Positions 8,544-17,468 of a DNA stretch of 64,000 bases are shown piece after piece. Numbering within the stretch: the stretch's first letter is position 1; each line of letters begins with the position of its first letter. The notes under the pieces were generated by a model, which was not told the DNA's origin, made no database searches, and saw nothing but the letters and a program-made list of their open reading frames with translations. The stretch spans positions 1-64,000 of the forward strand of contig JAUNDE010000005.1 of the NCBI GenBank assembly GCA_030526265.1. The letters are read 5' to 3'. A program made the position numbers and the translations under genes. The DNA is from Eubacteriales bacterium. Its GTDB lineage: Bacteria; Bacillota; Clostridia; Lachnospirales; Lachnospiraceae.

Positions 8544-8690
8544 GTAACAGGAAAATCCTTTTGGATTTCCCTGTTACATAAAACGCACTTTGTGCGGCGA
8601 TGCGCAGCTCGCGGAAAGGAATGTGCTGCTATGCAGCCCGCTCGCGCGTAGATTGCGCGCAAGGTGCAATCTGTTTTTATTATCGAATAA
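8543..8690. repeat. nested inverted repeats in the trpX leader
   Basis: After the T-box terminator comes a near-perfect inverted repeat 8543-8578 (arms TGTAACAGGAAAATCC and GGATTTCCCTGTTACA, one mismatch), then GC-rich short hairpins: CGCAC..GTGCG, TGCTGCTATGCAGC and, near 8650-8680, AGATTGCGCGC with GGTGCAATCT. No ORF or known regulatory RNA fits. It looks like a small intergenic repeat element inserted between the riboswitch and trpX. Confidence 0.5.
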
Positions 8691-8780
8691 TGAAGGTGTA
8701 TCGATTTCTCCCATACATAACAAAAAAACAGAACTCTGGCATATGAGATCTGAAACCACAAAAGAAAAGGAGAAAGAAAA

Positions 8781-9833
8781 ATGAAAAAAAGATTAGTAGC
8801 ATGTTTACTCACAATGGCAATGGCAGCAGGTATGGTATCAGGATGCGGCAAATCATCCGAGAGCAGTGAATCAAATGAGGGCACTGTTTACAAAATAGGT
8901 ATCTGTAATTATGTGGATGACGCATCGTTGAATCAGATTGTTGACAATATTCAAAGCCAGCTTGAGGTGCTTGGAGAAGAAAACGGTGTAAAATTTGAAG
9001 TGAAATATGATAACTGTAATACGGATGCAGCAGTAATGAGTCAGATCATTTCGGATTTTGAGGCAGATGATGTTGATCTTATGGTAGGAGTTGCAACACC
9101 GGTTGCAATGCAGATGCAGGCAGCTACAAGTGAAAGCGGAACACCTGTCGTATTTGCGGCAGTATCTGACCCGGTATCAGCAGCTCTCGTTGATTCACTG
9201 GAGGCACCTGGAGCAAACATCACCGGTACATCTGACTATTTGAATACAAATGCCCTTTTGGATCTTGTGTTCGCACAGAATCCGGATGCAAAGAAGATTG
9301 GTCTTTTATATGATATCGGACAGGATTCTTCTACAACACCGATCAAAGATGCAAAGAAATATCTTGATGACAAAGGAATCGAATATGTAGAGGCAACAGG
9401 AACAACAAATGATGAGGTTATGATCGCAGCGAAGGATCTCGTGGCAGATGGTGTGGATGCAGTATTTACTCCAACTGACAATACGATCATGACAGCGGAG
9501 CTTTCTATTTATGAAGTTTTTGCAGAAGCGGGAATTCCGCACTACTGTGGAGCTGATTCATTTGCATTGAACGGTGCGTTCGTTGGATATGGTGTTGATT
9601 ATGCAGTACTTGGAAAAGAAACAGCAAACATGATCGCTGAGATTCTTGTGAATGGAGCAGATCCATCTGAGATGGAGGTAAAAACATTTGATAACGGAAA
9701 ATGTACAGTGAACACAGATATCTGTGATGCACTTGGACTTAACCTTGATGATGTGAAGGCTGCATTTGATGGACTTTGTACAGAAATCGCGGAGATCACA
9801 ACAGCAGAAAGCTTTGATGATGTAGAACAATAG
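8781..9833 (+). CDS. trpX: TrpX-type tryptophan ABC transporter substrate-binding lipoprotein
   Basis: 350 residues. An N-terminal lipoprotein signal (MKKRLVACLLTMAMAAGMVSGC) places the acylated Cys at residue 22. The mature part resembles the ABC_sub_bind family: a periplasmic-binding fold with motifs VGVATPVAMQMQ, VFAAVSDPV, ITGTSDYLN, FTPTDNTIM and PHYCGADSF. Members encoded with this permease and ATPase behind Trp T-boxes are assigned to tryptophan uptake; the TGG specifier here supports that directly. ATG 8781 has AAGGAG 9 bases upstream. First gene of trpXYZ. Confidence 0.9.
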   Translation: MKKRLVACLLTMAMAAGMVSGCGKSSESSESNEGTVYKIGICNYVDDASLNQIVDNIQSQLEVLGEENGVKFEVKYDNCNTDAAVMSQIISDFEADDVDLMVGVATPVAMQMQAATSESGTPVVFAAVSDPVSAALVDSLEAPGANITGTSDYLNTNALLDLVFAQNPDAKKIGLLYDIGQDSSTTPIKDAKKYLDDKGIEYVEATGTTNDEVMIAAKDLVADGVDAVFTPTDNTIMTAELSIYEVFAEAGIPHYCGADSFALNGAFVGYGVDYAVLGKETANMIAEILVNGADPSEMEVKTFDNGKCTVNTDICDALGLNLDDVKAAFDGLCTEIAEITTAESFDDVEQ

Positions 9834-9860
9834 ATTTTATTAGAAAGAGAGAAATAGATT

Positions 9861-10787
9861 ATGTCGTTTGAAATTGCTCTGGGCCTGGGGCAGACTGCTT
9901 TAGAATTAGGACTTTTATGTTCGCTTACGGTCTTCGCACTGTTTTTGAGTTATTCCATGTTGAATGTCTGTGATCTGTCTACGGATGGATGTTTTACCTT
10001 AGGCGCAGCAGTTGGTGCCTCGGTTGCGATCATGGGACACCCATACCTGTCGGTTGTCGCTGCAATGGCAGCTGGTATGATGTCGGGATTTGTGACTGCG
10101 TTTTTGCAGACAAGAATGGGTGTGGATTCACTGCTTGCCGGAATCATTGTAAATACAGGATTGTATTCTGTTAATGTTGCAGTTATGGGCGGATCTTCGC
10201 TGTTGAATATGAATACAACAGAAACGGTTTTTACTATCACAAAGGAAATGTTAAAAGGAACGACAGCAGAACCTTATTATAAATTGATCGTTGCGCTTGT
10301 GGCGGTGACATCTGTGATCCTTTTTCTTACATTTTTCCTGAATACGAAGCTGGGCCTTGCGATTCGGGCTACCGGAAATAATCTGGATATGGTGAGATCG
10401 TCTTCAATCAATCCGGTATTTACAACGACAGTTGGTCTCTGTATCGCAAATGTATTTACGGGATTGTCCGGATGCTTGCTTGCACAGTCGCAGAAATCAT
10501 GTGACATCAATATTGGAACAGGTATGCTTACAATCGCACTTGCTTCACTCCTGATCGGCGGTACATTCATTGGAAAAGGTGGAATTTTTCTCCGTGCGGT
10601 TGGCGTTGCATTAGGATCTGTTATTTTCAGGGTTGTTTATACGATCGCACTCCGTTTCGATATGCCGGCATACATGCTGAAGCTTGTTTCATCGGTCATT
10701 GTTGTAATTGCAATTTCAGCACCGTATTTAAAACGACAGATTCCATTGATAAGAAGACGTCTGGAAGAGACAAGAAAGAGGGGTTAA
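9861..10787 (+). CDS. trpY: TrpY-type ABC transporter permease
   Basis: 308 residues, strongly hydrophobic with about eight to nine membrane spans, of the branched-chain-amino-acid permease type (BPD_transp_2). The landmark is the NVCDLSTDGCFTLGAAVGA block near residues 30-50 and GLAIRATGNNLDMVRSSSIN, the cytoplasmic loop that contacts the ATPase. It forms the membrane channel for tryptophan with TrpX and TrpZ. It starts 27 bases after trpX and ends 1 base before trpZ, so translation is probably coupled. Confidence 0.9.
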   Translation: MSFEIALGLGQTALELGLLCSLTVFALFLSYSMLNVCDLSTDGCFTLGAAVGASVAIMGHPYLSVVAAMAAGMMSGFVTAFLQTRMGVDSLLAGIIVNTGLYSVNVAVMGGSSLLNMNTTETVFTITKEMLKGTTAEPYYKLIVALVAVTSVILFLTFFLNTKLGLAIRATGNNLDMVRSSSINPVFTTTVGLCIANVFTGLSGCLLAQSQKSCDINIGTGMLTIALASLLIGGTFIGKGGIFLRAVGVALGSVIFRVVYTIALRFDMPAYMLKLVSSVIVVIAISAPYLKRQIPLIRRRLEETRKRG

Positions 10788-10788
10788 C

Positions 10789-11577
10789 ATGCTAAAAATA
10801 GATCATATTTCAAAAACATTTAATCCTGGTACGGTGAATGAGAAGCAGGCTCTTCGTGATGTGTCTCTTGAACTGAAAAAAGGAGATTTTGTGACGATCA
10901 TCGGATCGAACGGGGCTGGAAAATCAACATTATTCAATGCGATTGCCGGAAGTTTCTTTACAGATGCCGGAAGCATTTTCCTTGATGGTAAGGATATTAC
11001 ATTCAAGCCGGACCATTTCAGAGCAAAACAGATTGGAAGACTGTTTCAGGATCCTATGAAGGGATCTGCTCATGGTATGACGATTGAAGAGAATCTTGCA
11101 CTTGCAGCCGGAAAAGGTGGCTGGTTATCAAGAGTAGGAAAGACAGAGAAGAAAGAGTTCAGAGAGAGACTGGCACTCCTTGATATGGGACTTGAGGATC
11201 GTATGAAGCAGCCGGTAGGACTTTTGTCCGGAGGACAGAGACAGGCACTTACGCTTATGATGGCAACAATGATGCCGCCAAAACTTCTTCTTCTTGATGA
11301 ACACACGGCGGCTCTTGATCCGGCAACAGCTGATAAAGTACTTGAACTTACGAAAAGGATTGTCGCAGAGTCTGATATCACATGTTTGATGGTAACACAT
11401 AACATGTCGCAGGCGTTAGAACTTGGAAATAAAACAATCATGATGGATCATGGAAGAATTGTTCTCGAGATAGAAGGAGAAGAACGAAGAGACATGACGA
11501 TCGACGGACTTCTGAAGCTCTTCCGTGAGAAGACAAGTAAGGAACTGGACAATGACAGAATTCTCTTGTCAGAGTAA
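10789..11577 (+). CDS. trpZ: TrpZ-type ABC transporter ATPase
   Basis: 262 residues. A complete nucleotide-binding domain: Walker A GSNGAGKST, Q-loop in RLFQDP, signature LSGGQRQ, Walker B LLLLDEHTAALDP and H-loop VTHNMSQ. The Asp-Glu-His replaces the more common Asp-Glu-Pro after Walker B, as in relatives that power this permease class. It energises tryptophan import. Third gene of the T-box operon; a weak hairpin follows the stop. Confidence 0.9.
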   Translation: MLKIDHISKTFNPGTVNEKQALRDVSLELKKGDFVTIIGSNGAGKSTLFNAIAGSFFTDAGSIFLDGKDITFKPDHFRAKQIGRLFQDPMKGSAHGMTIEENLALAAGKGGWLSRVGKTEKKEFRERLALLDMGLEDRMKQPVGLLSGGQRQALTLMMATMMPPKLLLLDEHTAALDPATADKVLELTKRIVAESDITCLMVTHNMSQALELGNKTIMMDHGRIVLEIEGEERRDMTIDGLLKLFREKTSKELDNDRILLSE

Positions 11578-11607
11578 ATTTGTTTCATTATAATAAAAAT
11601 GGTGATA

Positions 11608-11647
11608 AACGGGCAGGCTCGGAAGATGATTACCGGGTCTGCCTGTT
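11608..11647 (+). terminator. possible terminator after trpXYZ
   Basis: Stem AACGGGCAGGCTCGG (11608-11622) with CCGGGTCTGCCTGTT (11633-11647), about 12 of 15 paired, followed by the weak tract CATTGTTAT. Confidence 0.5.
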
Positions 11648-11699
11648 CATTGTTATATGTCCGGAGAAATCTTCCGGGAATAGCAAACAGGAGGAGAAA

Positions 11700-12218
11700 A
11701 TGGCTAAGCGAATTGCAAAATTTGAAAAAGTAAGCTTTGAACAGTTTCGGAAATCATGGATCGATACATTTGGTGAGACCGAGACAGCTGTAGTAAGAGG
11801 AATTTACGAGGAGATTAAGCTCCCAAAGAGAGCGACTAGTGGATCTGCTGGATATGATTTTTTCATGCCGACAGATATTGTGATGGAGCCCGGAAAGACA
11901 GTGAAGATCCCAACAGGAATCCGCGTGAAGATGGAAGAAGAGTGGGTTCTGAAGTGCTATCCAAGAAGTGGTCTTGGATTTAAGTATCGTCTTCAGCTGA
12001 ATAATACGGTTGGAATTATTGACAGTGACTATTATTATTCGGACAATGAAGGTCATATGTTTGCAAAGATTACAAATGATACAAATGAAGGTAAGACGGT
12101 TGAACTGAAACAGGGAACCGGATTTATGCAGGGAATTTTTGTGGAATATGGAATTACAGTAGATGATGATGTACAGACGATCCGAAATGGTGGATTTGGA
12201 AGTACGACAAAAGCATAG
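11700..12218 (+). CDS. dut: dUTP diphosphatase (trimeric type)
   Basis: 172 residues. It converts dUTP to dUMP and pyrophosphate. The five trimeric dUTPase motifs can be followed: SAGYDFF (motif 1), PRSGLGFK (2), VGIIDSDYY (3), a region around GFMQGIF (4) and NGGFGSTTK (5, the C-terminal flap). It carries about 40 extra N-terminal residues before motif 1 (MAKRIAKFEKVSFEQF...), which are not part of the catalytic core. The start is ATG 11700 with AGGAGG 5-8 bases upstream; the longer open frame covers the preceding terminator and is unlikely. No phage genes lie nearby, so this looks chromosomal. Confidence 0.9.
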   Translation: MAKRIAKFEKVSFEQFRKSWIDTFGETETAVVRGIYEEIKLPKRATSGSAGYDFFMPTDIVMEPGKTVKIPTGIRVKMEEEWVLKCYPRSGLGFKYRLQLNNTVGIIDSDYYYSDNEGHMFAKITNDTNEGKTVELKQGTGFMQGIFVEYGITVDDDVQTIRNGGFGSTTKA

Positions 12219-12284
12219 TCTGGCTGTATATTATCGGATGATCTGGGAAATATATTCTTATCTTGATGAGTGGAGGATATGAAT

Positions 12285-13646
12285 ATGGCGGATCTCAGAA
12301 CAGTGACTGCTTCTCTGAATGAGAATATAGCTTATATGAATCAGAGGCTGCCCGTAAAGGACAGCTTTGATATCGTAGAACGGGCTATCATGATCGGCGG
12401 AAGGGAGGCAGTTTTTTATTTTGTAGATGGATTTACAAAGGATGAATCGATGCTTAAGATCATGGATTCTTTTTTTTCGATCAAACCGGAAGACATGCCG
12501 AAGAGCGCGACATCGTTCTCAAAAGAATGCATTCCATATGTTGAAGTGGATATTATAGGTGATTTTGATCAGGTGTTTCGGAATCTTCTCTCCGGAACGA
12601 CCTGTCTTTTTATTGATGGATATGAAGCATGTATTGTCATTGACTGCAGAACGTATCCGGCAAGAAGTGTTGAGGAACCGGATAAGGATAAGTCGCTTCG
12701 TGGATCCAGAGATGGTTTTGTCGAGACAATTGTATTTAATACAGCGCTCATCAGGCGAAGGATACGGGATGAGCATCTTGTCATGCAAATGGTAGAGATT
12801 GGGATGAGTTCCAGAACTGATGTGGCGATCTGTTATATGTCAGATCGTGTGGACAATCGGCTGCTGGAGGAAATTCAGGATAAATTGAATTATATTCAAA
12901 TAGATGCGCTGAAGATGAATCAGCAGAGTCTTGCTGAATGCATTGTGGGGAAAAACTGGATCAACCCTTTTCCGAAGTTCAAATTCAGTGAAAGACCAGA
13001 TACGGCTGCAGCGTGCCTGCTGGAAGGAAAAATCATCCTGCTTGTAGATAATTCACCGTCTGCAATGATTCTGCCAACTTCTGTATTTGATATCATAGAG
13101 GAGGCGAATGATTATTATTTTCCGGCACTTACAGGCGTTTATTTGAAAATATCGAGAGGATTCATTGCGTTTCTGACTGTGTTTTTGACCCCTGTGTATC
13201 TGATCTTTATGCAGAATCCGGAGTGGCTCCCGGAGATGTTTCTGTTTGTGGCAGTCAAAGAGGTGGTGAATGTGCCTTTGATCTGGCAGCTTTTGATATT
13301 GGAGCTGGCGATTGATGGCCTGAGGCTTGCGGCGATGAATACACCGAATATGCTCAGTACGCCGCTGAGTGTGATCGCAGGTCTTGTATTAGGAGAATTT
13401 TCAGTAGCATCAGGATGGTTCAATTCGGAAATCATGCTTGCGATGGCGTTTGTGGCGGTGGCAAATTATACGCAGCCGAATTTTGAACTTGGCTATGCCC
13501 TGAAATTCATGCGCATTCAGCTGCTTGTGCTGACGGCTCTTTTTAACTGGATCGGGTTTGCTGCGGGAATCGCAGTGATCATCTATTGTATCTGTTCTAA
13601 CCGCACACTGACCGGAAAGAGTTACCTTCATGTGGGACTTAACTAG
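12285..13646 (+). CDS. GerA-family spore protein, SpoVAF-like
   Basis: 453 residues. The N-terminal soluble half (about residues 1-285) has the GerA subunit-A pattern; DSFDIVERAI, IGGREAVFYFVDGFTKDE and LIRRRIRDEHLVM resemble SpoVAF more than nutrient receptor A subunits. About five membrane segments follow (from FIAFLTVFLTPVYLIF to NWIGFAAGIAVIIYCIC), with the family motif ANYTQPNFELGYALK. It would sit in the spore inner membrane and take part in germination. No B or C receptor subunit and no spoVA genes flank it. GGAGG at 12272 best serves ATG 12285 (8-base spacer). A weak SigG-like -35 TGTATA lies at 12225; the -10 is poor. Confidence 0.8.
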   Translation: MADLRTVTASLNENIAYMNQRLPVKDSFDIVERAIMIGGREAVFYFVDGFTKDESMLKIMDSFFSIKPEDMPKSATSFSKECIPYVEVDIIGDFDQVFRNLLSGTTCLFIDGYEACIVIDCRTYPARSVEEPDKDKSLRGSRDGFVETIVFNTALIRRRIRDEHLVMQMVEIGMSSRTDVAICYMSDRVDNRLLEEIQDKLNYIQIDALKMNQQSLAECIVGKNWINPFPKFKFSERPDTAAACLLEGKIILLVDNSPSAMILPTSVFDIIEEANDYYFPALTGVYLKISRGFIAFLTVFLTPVYLIFMQNPEWLPEMFLFVAVKEVVNVPLIWQLLILELAIDGLRLAAMNTPNMLSTPLSVIAGLVLGEFSVASGWFNSEIMLAMAFVAVANYTQPNFELGYALKFMRIQLLVLTALFNWIGFAAGIAVIIYCICSNRTLTGKSYLHVGLN

Positions 13647-13875
13647 ATGTGCGTTCGGCTTGAATATTCAGGAGTTACTTTTGAATCATATTGTGAGATT
13701 GTGTGAAGCGTCGGAAAAAGATGAGGAATCTTGATAAAGAGATGTTTTTCGGATTGATATATGTTATACTGTGATGCAGGGAAATACTTTCTGAGATGGC
13801 TCTTGATGTGATTGGAATGGGGTTTATAAGAAAGAGATTCCGAAAAGTAATGATTGGAATAAAAGGAGAATTGTA

Positions 13876-15093
13876 ATGAGAGCATATGAAAGATTATTGA
13901 AGTATATTTCGATTTGGACGACAAGTGATGAAAACAGTGACACTGTTCCTTCATCAAAGATTCAGTTTGATCTTGCAAAGATACTTGTGGAAGAGATGAA
14001 AGAGCTTGGCATTGAGGATGCGATGGTTGACGATAAATGCTATATATATGGAAGTATTCCTGCAACAGAAGGATGTGAAGACAAACCGGCAATAGCACTG
14101 ATCGCTCATATGGATACATCACCGGAGTGTTCCGGACAGAATGTTCGTCCGCAGATCATTGAGAACTATGACGGAAAGGATGTTGTTTTAGGAGAAAGCG
14201 GACTTACACTGAAAGTGTCTGACTTTCCGCACCTTTCTGGTTTGAAGGGGCGTACACTGATCACAACAGATGGAACGACACTTCTTGGAGCAGATGACAA
14301 GGCAGGTATTGCAGAGGCCCTCACTGTTGTGGAAGAAGTTCTTACATCAGGAGAGGCACATGGGAAGATCTGCATCTGCTTTACTCCTGATGAAGAGATT
14401 GGGCGTGGTGCGGACCATGTGGATGTGAAGAAACTTGGCGCAGATTATGGATACACACTGGACGGCGGAAAAGAGGGCGAGATTGAGTGCGAGAACTTTA
14501 ATGCTTCGACAGGCATCTTTACGGTGACAGGCGTGAGTACACATACTGGCAGTGCAAAGGGTACACTTGTGAATGCACAGACACTTGCAATGGAGATTCA
14601 TGGTATGATTCCTGTTTCCGAGAGACCGGAGACAACTGAGAAGTATGAGGGATTCTATCATCTGAACAATATGTCAGGAAATGTTTCAAAAGCTACACTT
14701 AAATATCTGATCCGTGATTTTGAGAGTGATGGATTAAAAGCACGTGAAGCATTTATGAGAAGCATTGCGGATAAAATGAATGAAAAGTATGGTGAAGGTG
14801 CTGTGAAGGTTGAGATCATTCCTTCATACCGCAATATGAAAGAAATGATCGAGCCTTGTTATCATCTGATCGAGAATGCGATTGATGCTACAAAGGCGGC
14901 AGGTGTTGAGCCTGAAGTGACAGCGATCCGCGGCGGTACAGATGGTGCTACGCTGAGTTACATGGGGCTTCCGTGTCCGAACCTTGGAACAGGTGGTTAT
15001 GCATATCACGGCGCTTTAGAACATATCACCGTAGAGGGTATGGACAAAGCCGTAGAAATCGTCAAAGATATTTTGAGGAGATATGCAGAATAA
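13876..15093 (+). CDS. pepT: peptidase T (tripeptide aminopeptidase)
   Basis: 405 residues, M20 metallopeptidase. It removes the N-terminal residue from tripeptides in the cytoplasm. Zinc-binding and catalytic segments are in order: ALIAHMDTSPE (His and catalytic Asp), LLGADDKAGIAE (bridging Asp), FTPDEEIGRGADH (general-base Glu pair), the dimerisation domain after GVSTHTGSAKGTLVNA, and a late GGTDGATLSYMGLPCPNLGTGG. It is complete, with ATG 13876 preceded by AAAGGAG. It stands alone in a 230-base upstream gap that holds an extended -10 (TGTTATACT near 13762-13770). Confidence 0.96.
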   Translation: MRAYERLLKYISIWTTSDENSDTVPSSKIQFDLAKILVEEMKELGIEDAMVDDKCYIYGSIPATEGCEDKPAIALIAHMDTSPECSGQNVRPQIIENYDGKDVVLGESGLTLKVSDFPHLSGLKGRTLITTDGTTLLGADDKAGIAEALTVVEEVLTSGEAHGKICICFTPDEEIGRGADHVDVKKLGADYGYTLDGGKEGEIECENFNASTGIFTVTGVSTHTGSAKGTLVNAQTLAMEIHGMIPVSERPETTEKYEGFYHLNNMSGNVSKATLKYLIRDFESDGLKAREAFMRSIADKMNEKYGEGAVKVEIIPSYRNMKEMIEPCYHLIENAIDATKAAGVEPEVTAIRGGTDGATLSYMGLPCPNLGTGGYAYHGALEHITVEGMDKAVEIVKDILRRYAE

Positions 15094-15145
15094 CAGAAAT
15101 AGAAACCTGTTGCAAATATCATTTGGTGTGATACAATGGAAAAAA

Positions 15146-15241
15146 GGGAGCTGACAGGGAAGTCGGCTGAGAGGAGACTGTGTTGTCTCGACCTGAAACC
15201 TGATTTGGATAATGCCAACGTAGGGATATAATGTGATTGTT
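15146..15241 (+). promoter_or_regulatory. TPP riboswitch (THI element)
   Basis: The aptamer landmarks are present: GGGAG near 15146, the pyrimidine-sensing CTGAGAGGA (15167-15175), and the pyrophosphate side ACCTG...CCTGATTTGGATAATGCCAACGTAGGGA split over 15190-15226. It ends just before a terminator hairpin, so thiamine pyrophosphate should stop transcription of the transport genes. A promoter TTGCAA (15110-15115)-16-TACAAT (15132-15137) precedes it. Confidence 0.97.
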
Positions 15242-15275
15242 AACGGATATGTTCATGCGGCATATCCGTTTTTGC
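15242..15275 (+). terminator. expression-platform terminator of the TPP riboswitch
   Basis: AACGGATATG/CATATCCGTT stem (15242-15251 and 15261-15270) followed by TTT, directly after the aptamer and 40 bases before the first gene. Confidence 0.85.
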
Positions 15276-15315
15276 ATGATCCAATATCAAATGTGTGATT
15301 TAGGAGGAAATAGAA

Positions 15316-15612
15316 ATGAATGCAAGTGTAGCAATTCAGGTTCTGCCTTCCGTGCAGAGCGAAGATGAAGTGATCCGTATTGTGGATGAAGTGATTGACT
15401 ATATTAAGTCAACAGGTCTTTCTTATTATGTTGGTCCATGTGAGACGTCGATTGAGGGTGACTATGACGAACTGATGGAAATTGTAAAAAACTGTCAGAT
15501 CGTAGCTGCGAAAGCAGGATGTCCGGCAATGAACACATATGTGAAGATTTCTTATAAACCAGACGGGGAAGTGCTTACAATTGAAAAGAAAGTTACAAAA
15601 CATCACCAGTAA
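15316..15612 (+). CDS. thiamine-binding protein, MTH1187/YkoF-like (DUF77)
   Basis: 98 residues, a single ferredoxin-like domain of the MTH1187 type: ASVAIQVLPSV at the N-terminus, YVGPCETSIEGDYDELMEIV in the centre and YVKISYK near the end. The family binds thiamine or a pyrimidine precursor and is often encoded with thiamine-related ABC transporters. It is the first gene after the TPP riboswitch, with AGGAGG 8 bases before ATG 15316. It may hold ligand in the cytoplasm or sense it for the transporter, but this is inferred from linkage. Confidence 0.88.
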   Translation: MNASVAIQVLPSVQSEDEVIRIVDEVIDYIKSTGLSYYVGPCETSIEGDYDELMEIVKNCQIVAAKAGCPAMNTYVKISYKPDGEVLTIEKKVTKHHQ

Positions 15613-16363
15613 GATACCGGCATGTGTTGCCATTTTTCTTATCCTGGCTGTGTGGATGGCTCTGAGTGAAACAGGGATCATACCTGCATATATGCTCCCG
15701 TCGCCGGTTGGGGTGTTGAAAGCCCTTGTCAATGATATGGATCTGATCCTGATGCATGCGAAGGTGACGCTGACAGAAGCATTTATCGGATTATGTATCG
15801 GAATTGTACTTGCATTTTTCACAGCTACACTAATGGATCGATTTGTGGTGCTGGATCATGCGTTCTATCCGATCATGATCATTACACAGACTATTCCGAC
15901 AATTGCCATTGCACCGGTTCTGGTGCTCTGGATGGGATTTGGTATGGCACCGAAGATCACGCTTGTTGTGATCACGACGTTTTTCCCGATCACAGTCGGA
16001 CTTCTGGACGGATATAAGAGTGTGGACAGGGATTCCATAGATCTGATGAGAGCAATGGGTGCATCCCGCATGCAGATATTTACAAATGTGAAGATACCAA
16101 CGGCAATGCCGCAGTTCTTTTCCGGGCTTAAGATTTCAGCATCATACGCAGTGGTTGGAGCTGTCATTTCTGAGTGGCTGGGAGGATTCGAAGGGCTGGG
16201 GGTGTACATGACACGAGTGAAAAAGGCATATGCGTTTGATAAGATGTTTGCCGTCATTATCTTTATTGTGATCATCAGTTTGCTTCTGATGTTTATTGTG
16301 GGGATCGTGAGGGATTTTTCCATGCCATGGATAAGAGTTCAGAAAAAACAGGAACAAAAATAA
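15581..16363 (+). CDS. ThiX-type ABC transporter permease
   Basis: 260 residues with about six membrane segments (IPACVAIFLILAVWMAL, FIGLCIGIVLAFFTATL, MIIITQTIPTIAIAPVLVLWM, and others). The EAA-type loop RAMGASRMQIFTNVKIPTAMPQFFSGL marks the nitrate/sulfonate/pyrimidine permease family. Transports the ligand of the adjacent ThiY-like protein. The likely start TTG 15581 lies inside the previous gene (32-base overlap) with GGGGAAG upstream; a start at a later codon would remove part of the first segment, so TTG is preferred but not certain. Confidence 0.85.
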   Translation: MKRKLQNITSKIPACVAIFLILAVWMALSETGIIPAYMLPSPVGVLKALVNDMDLILMHAKVTLTEAFIGLCIGIVLAFFTATLMDRFVVLDHAFYPIMIITQTIPTIAIAPVLVLWMGFGMAPKITLVVITTFFPITVGLLDGYKSVDRDSIDLMRAMGASRMQIFTNVKIPTAMPQFFSGLKISASYAVVGAVISEWLGGFEGLGVYMTRVKKAYAFDKMFAVIIFIVIISLLLMFIVGIVRDFSMPWIRVQKKQEQK

Positions 16364-16378
16364 ATGGAGGACAGGATT

Positions 16379-17422
16379 ATGAAATTACATAATATGAAAA
16401 AAATATGCGCTGCAGTGCTGACAGGTGCGATGATGGTCGGCCTTGTGGCATGTGGGTCATCGAAAGAGTCAGCAGAGACGGAAGCTGACAGTGGTGATCA
16501 GAAAGAACTTGCAAAGATTACATTTTGTCTGGACTGGACACCGAATACAAATCATACCGGTCTGTATGCGGCCAAGGCACTCGGATATTATGAAGAAGCC
16601 GGACTTGATGTTGAGATTGTTCAGCCGCCGGAAAATGGCGCATCAATCATGTGTGCATCCGGACAGGCTCAATTCGCCGTAGAGGCACAGGATACTCTTG
16701 CAGTTGCATTCGATCAGGATGAGCCGCTTGAGATCACAGCGGTAGCCGGTCTGATCCAGCACAATACATCCGGTATCATTTCCAGAAAGGGAGACGGTAT
16801 CGATACACCGAAGGGACTGGAAGGAAAAACATACTCTACATGGGAATCTCCTGTTGAAATGGCAATGATGCAGCATGTTGTCGAGGCAGATGGCGGAGAT
16901 TTCAGCAAAGTAAATCTGATTCCGAATGATATCACAGACGAGCCGGCAGCTCTCGCAGCGAACCAGACAGATGCGATCTGGATCTTCTACGGATGGGGCG
17001 GTGTCAATGCCGATATTGAAGGAGTAGAGATTGATTACTGGAATTTCAAGGATATTGATCCTGTTCTTGACTATTATACTCCGATTATTGTTGCGAATAA
17101 TGACTTCTTAGAGGAAAACCCGGATACAGCCAAAGCATTCATGGAAGCAACAAAAAAAGGCTATGAATATGCGATTGAGAATCCTGAGGAAGCAGCTGAT
17201 ATGCTGATCGAGGGAGATGAGACCGGTTCGCTCAGAGGCTGTGAGGATCTTGTGTATGCAAGTCAGAAATGGCTGAGTGAGCAGTACATTGCAGACGGAG
17301 ACCGGTGGGGATACATCGCCCCGGAAAGATGGGACGGATTCTATACATGGCTGTTCGAGAATGATCTTACATCAAAAGATCTTACCGGAATCGGATATTC
17401 GAATGATTATCTTCCGGAATAA
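16379..17422 (+). CDS. thiY: ThiY-type pyrimidine-binding lipoprotein (NMT1/THI5 family)
   Basis: 347 residues. A lipoprotein signal ends at GLVACG, so the lipid-bearing Cys is about residue 25. The mature protein begins FCLDWTPNTNHTGLYAAK, the signature of ThiY-like receptors for thiamine pyrimidine precursors (HMP or formylaminopyrimidine), and continues with GASIMCASGQAQFAVEAQDT and GKTYSTWESP. GGAGG at 16366-16370 fits ATG 16379; the ATG at 16364 overlaps it. Preceded by TPP riboswitch control, so the cell imports the pyrimidine when thiamine is short. Confidence 0.92.
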   Translation: MKLHNMKKICAAVLTGAMMVGLVACGSSKESAETEADSGDQKELAKITFCLDWTPNTNHTGLYAAKALGYYEEAGLDVEIVQPPENGASIMCASGQAQFAVEAQDTLAVAFDQDEPLEITAVAGLIQHNTSGIISRKGDGIDTPKGLEGKTYSTWESPVEMAMMQHVVEADGGDFSKVNLIPNDITDEPAALAANQTDAIWIFYGWGGVNADIEGVEIDYWNFKDIDPVLDYYTPIIVANNDFLEENPDTAKAFMEATKKGYEYAIENPEEAADMLIEGDETGSLRGCEDLVYASQKWLSEQYIADGDRWGYIAPERWDGFYTWLFENDLTSKDLTGIGYSNDYLPE

Positions 17423-17468
17423 CAGAGTCCGGGAATCGGAGTGAATCAGCTTAGAAAGAAGATGGATC

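Noticed and set aside
11700..12218. Prophage remnant suggested by dUTPase
   Set aside because: No integrase, structural or lysis genes nearby; neighbours are metabolic and sporulation genes with similar codon use.
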